A stretch of DNA of 64,000 nt from Flavobacterium ajazii (GTDB taxonomy: Bacteria; Bacteroidota; Bacteroidia; Flavobacteriales; Flavobacteriaceae), in contig NZ_JAAEHL010000001.1 in the NCBI RefSeq assembly GCF_010614725.1, forward strand, positions 186,001-250,000, given 5' to 3'. Position 1 is the first letter of the stretch, and each line of letters begins with the position of its first letter. The position numbers were made by a program, and so were the translations under genes. The notes beneath the pieces are model-generated. The model made no database searches, was not told the origin of the DNA, and worked only from the letters and a program-made list of their open reading frames with translations. Of this stretch, positions 25,424 to 34,172 are shown in pieces.

Positions 25424-26617
25424 ATGAAAAAAGTAGTATTAGCTTATAGCGGAGGATTAGATACCTCGTATTGTTTGAAATATTTAAAAAATGAAAAAGG
25501 ATATGAAGTTCATACCGTTCTTGTTGATACAGGAGGATTTAGCGAAGAAGAATTATCGGCTATAGAAAAAAGAGCTTACGAATTAGGAAGTGCACAGCAT
25601 GCAAACCTAACAATCATAGACAAATATTATGATAAAGCGATAAAATATTTGATTTTCGGAAATGTATTAAAAAACAATACGTATCCGTTATCAGTAAGTG
25701 CTGAGCGTGTTTTTCAGGCAATTGAAGCTATTAAATATGCTAAGAAAGTAGGAGCAAGTGCAATTGCACACGGAAGTACAGGCGCAGGAAATGATCAGAT
25801 TCGTTTCGATTTGATTTTCCAGACTATCGCTCCGGAAATTGAAATCATTACTCCGATTAGAGATTTAAAACTTTCAAGACAAGAAGAAGTAGATTATTTG
25901 GCTAAAAATGGGGTTCATTATTCTTGGGAAAAAGCGCAATATTCTATCAATAAAGGACTTTGGGGTACAAGTGTTGGAGGAAAAGAGACATTAACTTCAA
26001 GCCAGCCATTACCAAGTGAAGCTTATCCTTCGCAATTGCAAAAAGAAGGTGAAGAAAAAGTGACTTTGCATTTTGAACAAGGAGAATTAGTTGCATTAAA
26101 TGGAAAAAAAGATGTTCCTGAAAATAATATCGTAAAACTTGAAAAACTGGCAAATGCTTATGCAATTGGAAGAGATATTCATGTTGGTGATACTATCATC
26201 GGAATTAAAGGAAGAGTTGGTTTTGAAGCTGCTGCTCCATTAATTATCATCAAAGCGCACCATTTATTAGAGAAACATACTTTAGGAAAATGGCAGCAAT
26301 ACTGGAAAGAGCAGTTAGGAAACTGGTACGGAATGTTATTCCACGAAGGTCAGTTCTTGGATCCGGTTATGAGAAATATAGAGACTTTCCTTCAGGATAC
26401 TCAAAAGACTGTAAATGGGACTGTTACGGTTTCATTAAAACCATATCATTTTTCGCTTGACGGAATCGAATCTAAAAATGATTTGATGAATACAGGTTTT
26501 GGTCAGTATGGCGAAATGAACAATGCCTGGACATCTGAAGATGCAAAAGGATTTATTAAGATTTTAGGAAATGCACAAAACATATTTTCATCTGTAAATC
26601 ATTTAGATCATGATTAA
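25424..26617 (+). CDS. argG: Argininosuccinate synthase
   Basis: Joins citrulline and aspartate with ATP to give argininosuccinate in the cytosol. The 397-residue protein opens with VLAYSGGLDTSYCLKYL (PP-loop ATP pyrophosphatase) and continues with AIAHGSTGAGNDQIRFD, the synthase signature, and later KGLWGTSVGGKETL. Length fits the family. Its last codons overlap the start of argC by 8 nt, which indicates translational coupling. argH lies at the far end of the same operon, so both last steps are co-regulated. Confidence 0.97.
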   Translation: MKKVVLAYSGGLDTSYCLKYLKNEKGYEVHTVLVDTGGFSEEELSAIEKRAYELGSAQHANLTIIDKYYDKAIKYLIFGNVLKNNTYPLSVSAERVFQAIEAIKYAKKVGASAIAHGSTGAGNDQIRFDLIFQTIAPEIEIITPIRDLKLSRQEEVDYLAKNGVHYSWEKAQYSINKGLWGTSVGGKETLTSSQPLPSEAYPSQLQKEGEEKVTLHFEQGELVALNGKKDVPENNIVKLEKLANAYAIGRDIHVGDTIIGIKGRVGFEAAAPLIIIKAHHLLEKHTLGKWQQYWKEQLGNWYGMLFHEGQFLDPVMRNIETFLQDTQKTVNGTVTVSLKPYHFSLDGIESKNDLMNTGFGQYGEMNNAWTSEDAKGFIKILGNAQNIFSSVNHLDHD

Positions 26618-27587
26618 TATTGGAATCATTGGTGGTTCGGGCTACACAGCCGGAGAACTCATCAGAATATTAATGTATCACCCTAATGTAAACATCGATT
26701 TTGTTTACAGTACCACAAACGCCGGAAAGCCACTTTCTGTAGCGCACCACGATTTGATGGGCGATATTGAAATGAATTTCACCGCCGAAATCAATCCAAA
26801 TGTGAATGTTGTTTTCTTGTGTTTAGGCCATGGTAAATCGATTTCGTTTTTGAAAGAAAATCAATTTGCCAGTCATACTAAAATCATTGATTTAGGAAAC
26901 GATTTCAGATTGAACAAAGATGCGCATTTCGAAGGAAAAGACTTTGTTTACGGATTGCCTGAAATAAATAAAGCTGAAATAAAAAAAGCAAATTATATCG
27001 CAAATCCTGGTTGTTTTGCAACTGCTATTCAGTTGGCTTTATTGCCTTTAGCAAAACACAATTTATTGAATAATGATGTCCATATTAATGCAACAACCGG
27101 AAGTACAGGTGCAGGAGTAAGTCTTTCAGAAACTTCTCATTTCAGCTGGAGAAATAATAACTTTTCTCATTATAAGGCTTTCGAACACCAGCATTTAGGT
27201 GAAATTTCAGAAAGTTTGGTTCAGTTACAGGATGATTTTGACAGCGAATTGCTTTTTATTCCGAACAGAGGAGATTTTCCAAGAGGAATTTTTGCAACAC
27301 TTTATACATTGTGCGATGATAGTTTGGAACAATTAGTAGCAAAATACGAAGAGTTCTATAAAAATGAGCCTTACGTAACCATTACCACAACAAACATCAA
27401 CATGAAACAAGTGGTGCAAACGAATAAATGTATTATTAGTTTATTGAAAAAAGGAAACCGGGTTCTCATAACATCAATTATAGATAACTTAACCAAAGGT
27501 GCTTCAGGACAAGCGATTCAAAACATGAATTTAATGTTCGGATTAGAAGAAACCACAGGTTTACATTTGAAACCAAGCGGATTTTAG
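26610..27587 (+). CDS. argC: N-acyl-gamma-glutamyl-phosphate reductase
   Basis: NADPH-dependent reduction of N-acylglutamyl phosphate, third step of ornithine synthesis. The 325-residue protein has the nucleotide loop IGIIGGSGYTAGELIRIL and the active-site Cys in NPGCFATAIQLALLPL; HINATTGSTGAG and FPRGIFATLYT follow as expected. The start codon lies inside the end of argG (8-nt overlap). Behind it a 48-nt inverted repeat fills the gap to argD. Confidence 0.96.
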   Translation: MINIGIIGGSGYTAGELIRILMYHPNVNIDFVYSTTNAGKPLSVAHHDLMGDIEMNFTAEINPNVNVVFLCLGHGKSISFLKENQFASHTKIIDLGNDFRLNKDAHFEGKDFVYGLPEINKAEIKKANYIANPGCFATAIQLALLPLAKHNLLNNDVHINATTGSTGAGVSLSETSHFSWRNNNFSHYKAFEHQHLGEISESLVQLQDDFDSELLFIPNRGDFPRGIFATLYTLCDDSLEQLVAKYEEFYKNEPYVTITTTNINMKQVVQTNKCIISLLKKGNRVLITSIIDNLTKGASGQAIQNMNLMFGLEETTGLHLKPSGF

Positions 27588-27601
27588 ATTGTTGGTTAAC
27601 C

Positions 27602-27649
27602 GTTTAATCGTTAATTCAGTTAATCGATTAAACAAATCAACGATTAAAC
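27602..27649. repeat. Intercistronic inverted repeat, TTAATCGATTAA family (argC-argD)
   Basis: Arms GTTTAATCGTT (27602-27612) and AACGATTAAAC (27639-27649) around the palindrome TTAATCGATTAA (27620-27631). Related copies occur in the next gaps of this operon. Confidence 0.75.
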
Positions 27650-27667
27650 AATTAAACAAAAAAACAC

Positions 27668-28807
27668 ATGAACTTATTCAACGTTTACCCATTATACGAC
27701 ATAACTCCGGTAAAAGCAGTAGATTGTACCATTATTGATGACAAAGGAGTAGAATATTTAGATTTATACAGCGGACATGGTGTGATTTCTATTGGACACA
27801 CACAGTCGGATTATGTAGCAAAACTTAAAGATCAGATAGATAATTTAGGATTTTATTCTAATGCGATCCAAAATCCTTTGCAGGTGGAATTGGCACAGAA
27901 ATTAGGAAAACTTTCTGGTCTTGAAGATTACGAATTGTTTTTATGCAGTTCTGGTGCTGAGGCGAATGAAAATGCTTTAAAATTAGCTTCTTTCTATAAC
28001 GGAAAATCAAGAGTGGTAGCTTTTCATAATTCTTTCCACGGAAGAACTTCTGCAGCAGTTGCTGTTACGGATAACAAAAAAATCGTTGCGCCAATCAATG
28101 CACAGCAAGAAGTAACTTTTTTACCTCTAAATCAAATTGAATTAGTTGAAGCTGAATTAGCTAAAGGCGATGTTACAGCAGTAATTATCGAAGGAATTCA
28201 GGGAGTTGGAGGTTTAGACCAGGGAACAACAGAATTTTTTCAGGCTTTAGAAAAAGCATGTAAAAAACATGATGTGGTTTTGATTTTAGATGAAGTACAG
28301 TCTGGATATGGAAGAAGCGGAAAATTCTTTGCTTTCCAACACCACGGAATCAATGCTGATATTATTTCAGTTGCAAAAGGAATGGGGAATGGTTTTCCTG
28401 TTGGAGCGATTTTAATTTCTCCAAAATTCGAAGCAAGTTTTGGATTATTAGGAACTACTTTCGGCGGAAGCCACTTGTCTTGCGCAGCAGGAATTGCAGT
28501 TTTAGATGTAATTGAAAAACTGGATTTACAGAAAAATGTAAATGAAGTTTATGCATATTTCTTAGAAAAAATCAAAGAAGTTGAAGGAATCAAACAAGTA
28601 AAAGGAAAAGGATTAATGCTTGGAGTGGAGTTTGATTTTGATGTAGCAGCTTTAAGAAAGAAATTAATCATCGAAAAACATATTTTTACAGGAAGTGCGA
28701 ACAATAAAAATCTATTGAGAATTTTACCACCGCTTACAGTGAAAAAAGCTGATATTAATACGTTTGTAAAAGCTTTAAAAGAAAGTTTAGAAGAACTTAA
28801 AAACTAA
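27668..28807 (+). CDS. argD: N-acylornithine aminotransferase
   Basis: Class III PLP aminotransferase that converts N-acylglutamate semialdehyde to N-acylornithine with glutamate as donor. The 379 residues include SGAEANENALKLA (phosphate binding), HNSFHGRT, LDEVQSGYGRSGKFFAFQ and the Schiff-base Lys in SVAKGMGNGFPVGA. The length is typical for ArgD. Like the other enzymes of this operon it may act on the succinylated intermediate. A second inverted repeat lies between argD and proA. Confidence 0.94.
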   Translation: MNLFNVYPLYDITPVKAVDCTIIDDKGVEYLDLYSGHGVISIGHTQSDYVAKLKDQIDNLGFYSNAIQNPLQVELAQKLGKLSGLEDYELFLCSSGAEANENALKLASFYNGKSRVVAFHNSFHGRTSAAVAVTDNKKIVAPINAQQEVTFLPLNQIELVEAELAKGDVTAVIIEGIQGVGGLDQGTTEFFQALEKACKKHDVVLILDEVQSGYGRSGKFFAFQHHGINADIISVAKGMGNGFPVGAILISPKFEASFGLLGTTFGGSHLSCAAGIAVLDVIEKLDLQKNVNEVYAYFLEKIKEVEGIKQVKGKGLMLGVEFDFDVAALRKKLIIEKHIFTGSANNKNLLRILPPLTVKKADINTFVKALKESLEELKN

Positions 28808-28821
28808 GTTTGTCTATAACT

Positions 28822-28869
28822 GTTAATTCGTTTAATCGTTTAACTGGTTAATCGATTAAACGAATTGAC
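28822..28869. repeat. Intercistronic inverted repeat, TTAATCGATTAA family (argD-proA)
   Basis: Arms GTTAATTCGTTTAATCG (28822-28838) and CGATTAAACGAATTGAC (28853-28869), 17 bp with one mismatch, with TTAATCGATTAA at 28848-28859. Confidence 0.8.
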
Positions 28870-28893
28870 GATTAACCAAATTAAACCAAAAAA

Positions 28894-30087
28894 ATGAAAT
28901 CATTATCAATTGAAACACGCAATGCAGTTTTGCGGACTATGGCAAAGCTGGTCGAACAGGAGCGGAATCAGATCATTTTGACCAATAAGGAAGATCTCAG
29001 CGATTACGACGGTTCGGATTTAGCGATGGAAGAACGCCTGAAAGTAGATGATAAAAAAGTAGATGAAATGATTTTGTCATTGAATCAGTTAGCTTCGCAG
29101 GAAGATCCCATCGGCATTGAGCGTTTTCATTTTACTCATGATAATGGAATTAAAGTGGTGAATAAAACTGCAGCTTTCGGAACCATTTTAATTATTTACG
29201 AATCGCGTCCAGATGTTACAATTGAAGCGGGAGGAATTGCTTTTAAATCCGGAAATAAAATTTTATTAAAAGGCGGAAAAGAATCTTTAAAATCAAATTT
29301 AAAGATTGTTAGTCTTTGGCATAAAGCTTTAGAAGAAAATGGAGTTTCAAAAGACTGGGTAGAATATCTGAATTATAATAGAACTGAAACCCAAGCATTT
29401 TTAGAAAAACCAACTCAAAAAGTAGATTTAATTGTTCCAAGAGGAGGAGAAAAATTAATTGAGTTTGTAAAAGCACATGCGACTTGCCCGGTAATCGTAA
29501 GTGGACGCGGCAATAACTTTGTTTACGTTCATGAAGATGCAGATACAGATTTAGCCTTAAAAGTAATTTTAAATGCTAAAACGGCTAAAATTTCGGCTTG
29601 TAATGCTTTAGATAAAGTTTTGATAAGTTCTAAGCTACCAAATTTTGAAGGTTTTACAGCGATGTTAATCGAAGCTTTAATTGAATCGAAAGTGGAAGTA
29701 ATTGTCGATAAATCGTTAGAGAATTTCGAGAATACGAAAACAATTCAAAACGAAGATATTTGGCACGAAGAGTTTCTGGATTATAAAATTGTAATCGGAA
29801 CCATTGATTCTCAAGATCATGCCATTGATATGATTAATAAATACTGCGGAGGACATTCTGCAGCAATTATTACTAGAGATAATGAAGTCGCACAACAGTT
29901 TATGGAATCAATAGATGCAGCAGCGGTTTACCAAAATGCATCAACTAGATTCACAGACGGCGGACAATTCGGTCTTGGTGGAGAATTAGCAATCAGCACT
30001 GATAAACTACATCAAAGAGGACCAATTGGTTTACAGCATTTGGTAACCAATAAATGGTATGTATACGGAGAGGGACAAATTAGATAA
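28894..30087 (+). CDS. proA: Glutamate-5-semialdehyde dehydrogenase (gamma-glutamyl phosphate reductase)
   Basis: Second step of proline synthesis: NADPH reduction of gamma-glutamyl phosphate. The 397-residue aldehyde-dehydrogenase-fold protein shows IYESRPDVTIEAGGIAFKSG, the family hallmark, VPRGGEKLIEFV, the catalytic Cys in KISACNALDKVLI, and FTDGGQFGLGGE. It lies upstream of proB, reverse to the usual proBA order, inside an arginine operon. As both pathways start from glutamate, co-control is reasonable. Confidence 0.95.
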   Translation: MKSLSIETRNAVLRTMAKLVEQERNQIILTNKEDLSDYDGSDLAMEERLKVDDKKVDEMILSLNQLASQEDPIGIERFHFTHDNGIKVVNKTAAFGTILIIYESRPDVTIEAGGIAFKSGNKILLKGGKESLKSNLKIVSLWHKALEENGVSKDWVEYLNYNRTETQAFLEKPTQKVDLIVPRGGEKLIEFVKAHATCPVIVSGRGNNFVYVHEDADTDLALKVILNAKTAKISACNALDKVLISSKLPNFEGFTAMLIEALIESKVEVIVDKSLENFENTKTIQNEDIWHEEFLDYKIVIGTIDSQDHAIDMINKYCGGHSAAIITRDNEVAQQFMESIDAAAVYQNASTRFTDGGQFGLGGELAISTDKLHQRGPIGLQHLVTNKWYVYGEGQIR

Positions 30088-30172
30088 TGTGTCAATTTGA
30101 TAATTAGAAAATTTTCATTTTGGGAAAAAAGACTTAGAATCTTAGCATCTCAGAATCTTAGCATCTTATAAA

Positions 30173-30934
30173 ATGACTAAAAAACGGATTTTATTAAAAA
30201 TAGGAAGTAATACTTTAACCAAAGAAACCAATCATATTTCACGGGGAAAGATTGAAGACCTTGGTATACAGATTGCAGCTTTAAACGACGAATATGAATT
30301 TATCATAGTGAGCTCCGGAGCGATTGCAGCAGCAAAGCAATTTGTAAAGCTGGATAATCAGGATAAAGATGTATTTGTAAAACAGGCTTTAGCTTCTATC
30401 GGACAACCTCATTTAATGCGGATTTACAATGAGAATTTTAAAGATTTAGGATTGAATACCTCACAATGTTTACTTTCTTATTCTGATTTCGAAAAAGAAC
30501 AGACCAAAAAGAACATTGTAAATACGATTAATGTATTAGTTAAAAATAATTATATTCCGATTATCAACGAAAATGATACCGTTGCGACAGATGAGATTCG
30601 ATTTGGGGATAATGATAAATTAGCGGCTTTAACAGCGGTGTTGCTAAATGTTGATATTCTGATAATTGCAACTAATACAAATGGAATTTATACAAAAGAA
30701 TCAATTCATGATGAAGTTCCGGAAACAATAACTCAGGTGAATGATTTAAAATCACTCGAAAAAGAAATCGGAGATTCAAAGTCATCACATGGAACAGGGG
30801 GGATGCAGTCGAAAATTGAAGCTGCCGGAATTGCGAAAGCAGCCAACATAGAAACCTGGATCGTCAATGGATTAAATGATAATTTTATTCTAAAAGCATT
30901 AAAGAATGAAATTTCATTTACAAGAATTGTTTAA
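30173..30934 (+). CDS. proB: Glutamate 5-kinase (without PUA domain)
   Basis: First step of proline synthesis. The 253 residues form a single amino-acid-kinase domain: LLKIGSNTLTKE at the N-terminus, IVSSGAIAAAK, NENDTVATDEIRFGDNDKLAAL, and HGTGGMQSKIEAAGIA. The C-terminal PUA domain of E. coli ProB (367 residues) is absent, as in several other phyla. Gap of 85 nt behind proA with a direct repeat of AGAATCTTAGCATCT. Confidence 0.95.
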   Translation: MTKKRILLKIGSNTLTKETNHISRGKIEDLGIQIAALNDEYEFIIVSSGAIAAAKQFVKLDNQDKDVFVKQALASIGQPHLMRIYNENFKDLGLNTSQCLLSYSDFEKEQTKKNIVNTINVLVKNNYIPIINENDTVATDEIRFGDNDKLAALTAVLLNVDILIIATNTNGIYTKESIHDEVPETITQVNDLKSLEKEIGDSKSSHGTGGMQSKIEAAGIAKAANIETWIVNGLNDNFILKALKNEISFTRIV

Positions 30935-30954
30935 TTGTTTATTTGTGTAATCGT

Positions 30955-31065
30955 TTAATCGATTAATACAGAGGACAATTCAAGACTATTTTTAATAAAA
31001 ATATAAAAGTTGGATTTGTTTATTTGGCAATCCGATTAAACAAATTAACGATTAACCGATTAAAC
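30955..31065. repeat. Intercistronic TTAATCGATTAA repeat split by a 66-nt insertion (proB-argF')
   Basis: TTAATCGATTAA stands at 30955-30966 and the rest of the repeat (CGATTAAACAAATTAACG and onward) resumes at 31033. The 66 nt between (30967-31032) are bordered on both sides by CGATTAA (30960-30966 and 31033-31039), like a target-site duplication. A spurious upstream extension of argF' runs through this repeat. Confidence 0.6.
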
Positions 31066-31083
31066 AAAAACAAAGGCAAAGAC

Positions 31084-32031
31084 ATGAACTATATTTCAAT
31101 AAAAGATATTGACTCATTATCAAAATGGGTAAAAAGTGCGATTAAAATCAAACAGAATCCACTTAAAAACAAAAAACTAGGGAAAAACAAGACCTTGGTT
31201 ATGTTGTTTTTCAACTCCAGTTTAAGAACTCGTTTGAGTACTCAAAAAGCAGCCTTAAATCTAGGTATGAACGTTATGGTCATGAATTTTGGCAGTGAAG
31301 GCTGGACACTTGAATTTGAAGATGGAACTGTTATGAATCAAGGTGCTTCAGAGCATATTAAAGAAGCAGCAGAAGTAGTTTCTCAATATTGTGATATTAT
31401 TGCAATCCGTGCTTTCGCTGGTTTAGTTGATAAAGAAAAAGATTATCAGGAAACAGTGATTTCAGGATTCCTGAAATATGCTACGGTGCCAATTGTAAAT
31501 ATGGAAAGTGCTGTACGTCATCCATTACAGTCTTTGGCTGACGCTATTACGATGGAAGAGCATAAAACCAAACACAAGCCAAAAGTAGTGCTTTCGTGGG
31601 CACCTCACCCAAGAGCTTTACCACAGGCAGTTGCAAACTCGTTTGTTGAAATGATGCAGATGCAAAAAGATATGGATTTTGTAATCACACATCCCGAAGG
31701 TTATGAACTAAGTCCGGAAATCACAAAAGACAGTAAAATCGAATATGATCAAAATAAAGCTTTCGAAAATGCCGATTTCGTTTACGTAAAAAACTGGAGT
31801 AATTTCAACGATTACGGAAAAGTAACCAATAGCGATCCAAACTGGACTGTTACAGCCGAAAAAATGGCTTTAACCAATAAAGGGAAATTCATGCACTGTC
31901 TTCCGGTTCGTCGTAACGTAATTGTAAGTGATGAAGTTTTAGATGGAGAAAATTCAATCGTGATCGAGCAAGCGAATAACAGAACGTATTCTGCACAATT
32001 AGTTTTACAGAAAATTTTAAAGAAATTGTAG
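31084..32031 (+). CDS. argF': N-acylornithine carbamoyltransferase, predicted N-succinylornithine type
   Basis: Carbamoylates N-acylornithine. From ATG 31084 the protein has 315 residues; a longer frame from 31024 translates repeat DNA and is rejected. The carbamoyl-phosphate site is FNSSLRTRLSTQ (about residues 43-54), and ATRHPLQ-like VRHPLQS and HCLPVRRN follow. These place it in the AOTCase/SOTCase branch and not with ordinary OTCase. The segment GASEHIKEAA aligns with the Bacteroides fragilis enzyme as I remember it, putting Ser89 at its Pro90 position (Glu92 in the Xanthomonas AOTCase). E92S was reported to turn AOTCase into SOTCase, so the succinyl substrate is predicted. Confidence 0.93.
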   Translation: MNYISIKDIDSLSKWVKSAIKIKQNPLKNKKLGKNKTLVMLFFNSSLRTRLSTQKAALNLGMNVMVMNFGSEGWTLEFEDGTVMNQGASEHIKEAAEVVSQYCDIIAIRAFAGLVDKEKDYQETVISGFLKYATVPIVNMESAVRHPLQSLADAITMEEHKTKHKPKVVLSWAPHPRALPQAVANSFVEMMQMQKDMDFVITHPEGYELSPEITKDSKIEYDQNKAFENADFVYVKNWSNFNDYGKVTNSDPNWTVTAEKMALTNKGKFMHCLPVRRNVIVSDEVLDGENSIVIEQANNRTYSAQLVLQKILKKL

Positions 32032-32050
32032 TTAAGCTACTTAGAAACTT

Positions 32051-32824
32051 ATGCAAGTTACAGTAATCAAAATAGGTGGAAATATTATCGATAATCCAAC
32101 AGAATTAGAGCAATTCCTAACGGATTTTTCTAAAATCGAAGGACATAAAGTTTTAGTTCACGGAGGCGGAAAATCGGCCACGAAAATGGCACAGAGTATT
32201 GGTCTGGTTCCGCAAATGATTGACGGACGCCGAATTACTGATGCTCCAATGCTTGATGTTGTCGTGATGATTTATGCAGGACAAATTAACAAACATATTG
32301 TAGCGCAGTTACAGGCAAAAGATAATAATGCAATTGGTTTTTCCGGAGCAGATGGAAATTTAATACAATCTGTAAAAAGAAACCACCCGACAATAGATTA
32401 CGGATTTGTTGGCGACGTAAAACAAGTTAATACCAAATTACTGGCTACTTTATTAGAAGCCGGAGTTGTGCCGGTTTTCTGTGCCATTACACATGACAAA
32501 AAGGGACAATTATTAAACACAAATGCGGATACGATTGCAAGCGAATTATCAATTGCATTATCAGAAGTTTTTGATGTTACTCTGACTTATTGTTTTGAAA
32601 AACAAGGTGTTTTACAAGATTCAGAAGATGATTCGTCTGTAATAACAGAAATCAACGAAGCTTTATACCATAAATTAAAAGAAGAAAAAGTAATCCATTC
32701 GGGAATGATTCCAAAACTGGATAACTGTTTCAATAGTTTATCCAGAGGTGTACAGAAAATCAAAATTGGGCATCACCGAATGCTTCAAAATTCAGATATT
32801 CTGCATACGACGATTACTTTATAA
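32051..32824 (+). CDS. argB: N-acylglutamate kinase
   Basis: Phosphorylates the gamma-carboxyl of N-acylglutamate. The 257-residue amino-acid kinase has VIKIGGNII at the N-terminus, VLVHGGGKSATKMA, then NTNADTIASELSIAL and SGMIPKLDNC, all expected for ArgB. It is close to the length of unregulated (E. coli-type) ArgB, lacking the N-terminal helix of arginine-inhibited hexamers, so feedback inhibition by that route is not expected. It lies 19 nt behind argF'. Confidence 0.95.
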   Translation: MQVTVIKIGGNIIDNPTELEQFLTDFSKIEGHKVLVHGGGKSATKMAQSIGLVPQMIDGRRITDAPMLDVVVMIYAGQINKHIVAQLQAKDNNAIGFSGADGNLIQSVKRNHPTIDYGFVGDVKQVNTKLLATLLEAGVVPVFCAITHDKKGQLLNTNADTIASELSIALSEVFDVTLTYCFEKQGVLQDSEDDSSVITEINEALYHKLKEEKVIHSGMIPKLDNCFNSLSRGVQKIKIGHHRMLQNSDILHTTITL

Positions 32825-32882
32825 AAGAAAAAGTTGCTAAGTTTCAAAGAAACCAAGACTTTTGCAGTCTTAGAATTTTAGT

Positions 32883-32898
32883 CCCGATAGCTATCGGG
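32883..32898. repeat. 16-bp palindrome in the argB-argE gap
   Basis: CCCGATAGCTATCGGG, a perfect GC-rich palindrome. CCCGATAG also forms one arm of the terminator stem at 24281 and resembles the CTATCGGGG end of the REP-like element at 34003. Confidence 0.7.
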
Positions 32899-32921
32899 AT
32901 AGTATCAGTACCTAAATTAAA

Positions 32922-33992
32922 ATGAAAAATATAGAAACGCTTACCCAAGAAGCAATTAATTTATTAAAAAAACTGATTGAAACCCCTTCATTTTCAAGTG
33001 AAGAAGATCAAACAGCTCTTTTAATAGAAAATTGGTTCAATCAGAATGAAATTCCATTCAAGAGAGAAAACAACAATGTGTGGGCTTTCAATAAATATTT
33101 CGACGAAAATAAACCGACACTTTTACTAAATTCACACCACGATACGGTAAGACCAAATCAGGCCTACACCAACGATCCGTTTAAAGCGATTGAAAAAGAC
33201 GGTAAACTATTTGGTTTAGGAAGTAATGATGCCGGAGGGTGTCTGGTTTCGTTATTGGCGACGTTTGTACATTTTTACGAAAATCAAAATTTATCACATA
33301 ATATCGTAATTGTAGCTTCTGCAGAAGAAGAAAGCAGCGGAAAAAATGGTTTAAACAGTGTTTTGAAACATTTACCGGAACTGGATTGCGCTATTGTTGG
33401 TGAACCAACTTTAATGCAATTGGCTGTTGCAGAGAAAGGTTTATTAGTTCTTGACGTAAAAGTAAAAGGAACCGCAAGCCATGCCGCACACCAAAACGAC
33501 GATAATGCTTTATACAAATCAATTCCGGTAATGGAATGGTTTAAAAACTATAAATTCAACAAAATATCAGACGTTTTAGGACCTGTAAAAATGACAGTAA
33601 CCCAGATAAACGCCGGGAAACAGCATAATGTAGTGCCGTCAGAATGTGATTTGGTGGTTGATATTCGTGTAAACGACTGTTATACCAATGCTGAAATTCT
33701 GGAAGTAGTAAAAACGAATGTAAATGCCGAAGTTAAACCAAGATCTATGCATTTGAATGCTTCGTCTATTCCAATCTCTCATGGTCTGGTTCAGGCCGGA
33801 ATTGCCCTGGGGAGAACAACTTATGGCTCTCCAACGCTTTCAGATCAATCCGTTTTAAGCTGTCAGTCTTTGAAATTAGGACCGGGAGAAACATTGCGTT
33901 CGCATTCTGCAGACGAATTTATATTTGTAAATGAAATTGAAGAAGGAGTCGACCTGTATATCAAAATACTAACCGATTTCTTTAAATTATAA
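32922..33992 (+). CDS. argE: M20 family N-acyl-ornithine/citrulline deacylase (argE role)
   Basis: A 356-residue zinc peptidase-family M20 enzyme: NSHHDTVRPN (metal His and Asp), GLGSNDAGG (bridging Asp), ASAEEESSGKNG (catalytic Glu pair), then IVGEPT and HSADEF near the end. Its place between argB and argH indicates that it removes the N-acyl group. Because ArgF' acts on the acylated substrate, the true substrate should be N-acyl (probably N-succinyl) citrulline and not acetylornithine. The symbol argE is by role. Confidence 0.88.
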   Translation: MKNIETLTQEAINLLKKLIETPSFSSEEDQTALLIENWFNQNEIPFKRENNNVWAFNKYFDENKPTLLLNSHHDTVRPNQAYTNDPFKAIEKDGKLFGLGSNDAGGCLVSLLATFVHFYENQNLSHNIVIVASAEEESSGKNGLNSVLKHLPELDCAIVGEPTLMQLAVAEKGLLVLDVKVKGTASHAAHQNDDNALYKSIPVMEWFKNYKFNKISDVLGPVKMTVTQINAGKQHNVVPSECDLVVDIRVNDCYTNAEILEVVKTNVNAEVKPRSMHLNASSIPISHGLVQAGIALGRTTYGSPTLSDQSVLSCQSLKLGPGETLRSHSADEFIFVNEIEEGVDLYIKILTDFFKL

Positions 33993-34002
33993 TATTTTTT
34001 AG

Positions 34003-34079
34003 GAGCTAATCCCGCTATCCGTTACAATCTTTTGTGCCGAACCCCGGCACAAAAGGATTTCCACTGCTATCGGGGCTAA
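34003..34079. repeat. REP-like hairpin element (argE-argH gap)
   Basis: 77 nt with a strong stem CTTTTGTGCCG (34029-34039) / CGGCACAAAAG (34045-34055), framed by GAGCTAATCCCGCTATCC on the left and CTATCGGGGCTA on the right. I recall nearly identical elements scattered in intergenic DNA of Flavobacterium genomes. Confidence 0.65.
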
Positions 34080-34172
34080 GGCATTCGAAAACTAAGAAAT
34101 AAAGAAAAATAGAAACTTTGTGAATCTCTGAGTTTACTTTGTGTATCTCGGTGAAACAAAAAAATCGACAAT

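Noticed and set aside
31024..31083. 20-codon N-terminal extension of ArgF'
   Set aside because: It translates the intercistronic repeat; the family begins at the ATG at 31084.
32825..34172. Tandem-repeat or CRISPR-like array in the arg gaps
   Set aside because: Repeats are degenerate, lie in separate gaps and lack regular spacers.
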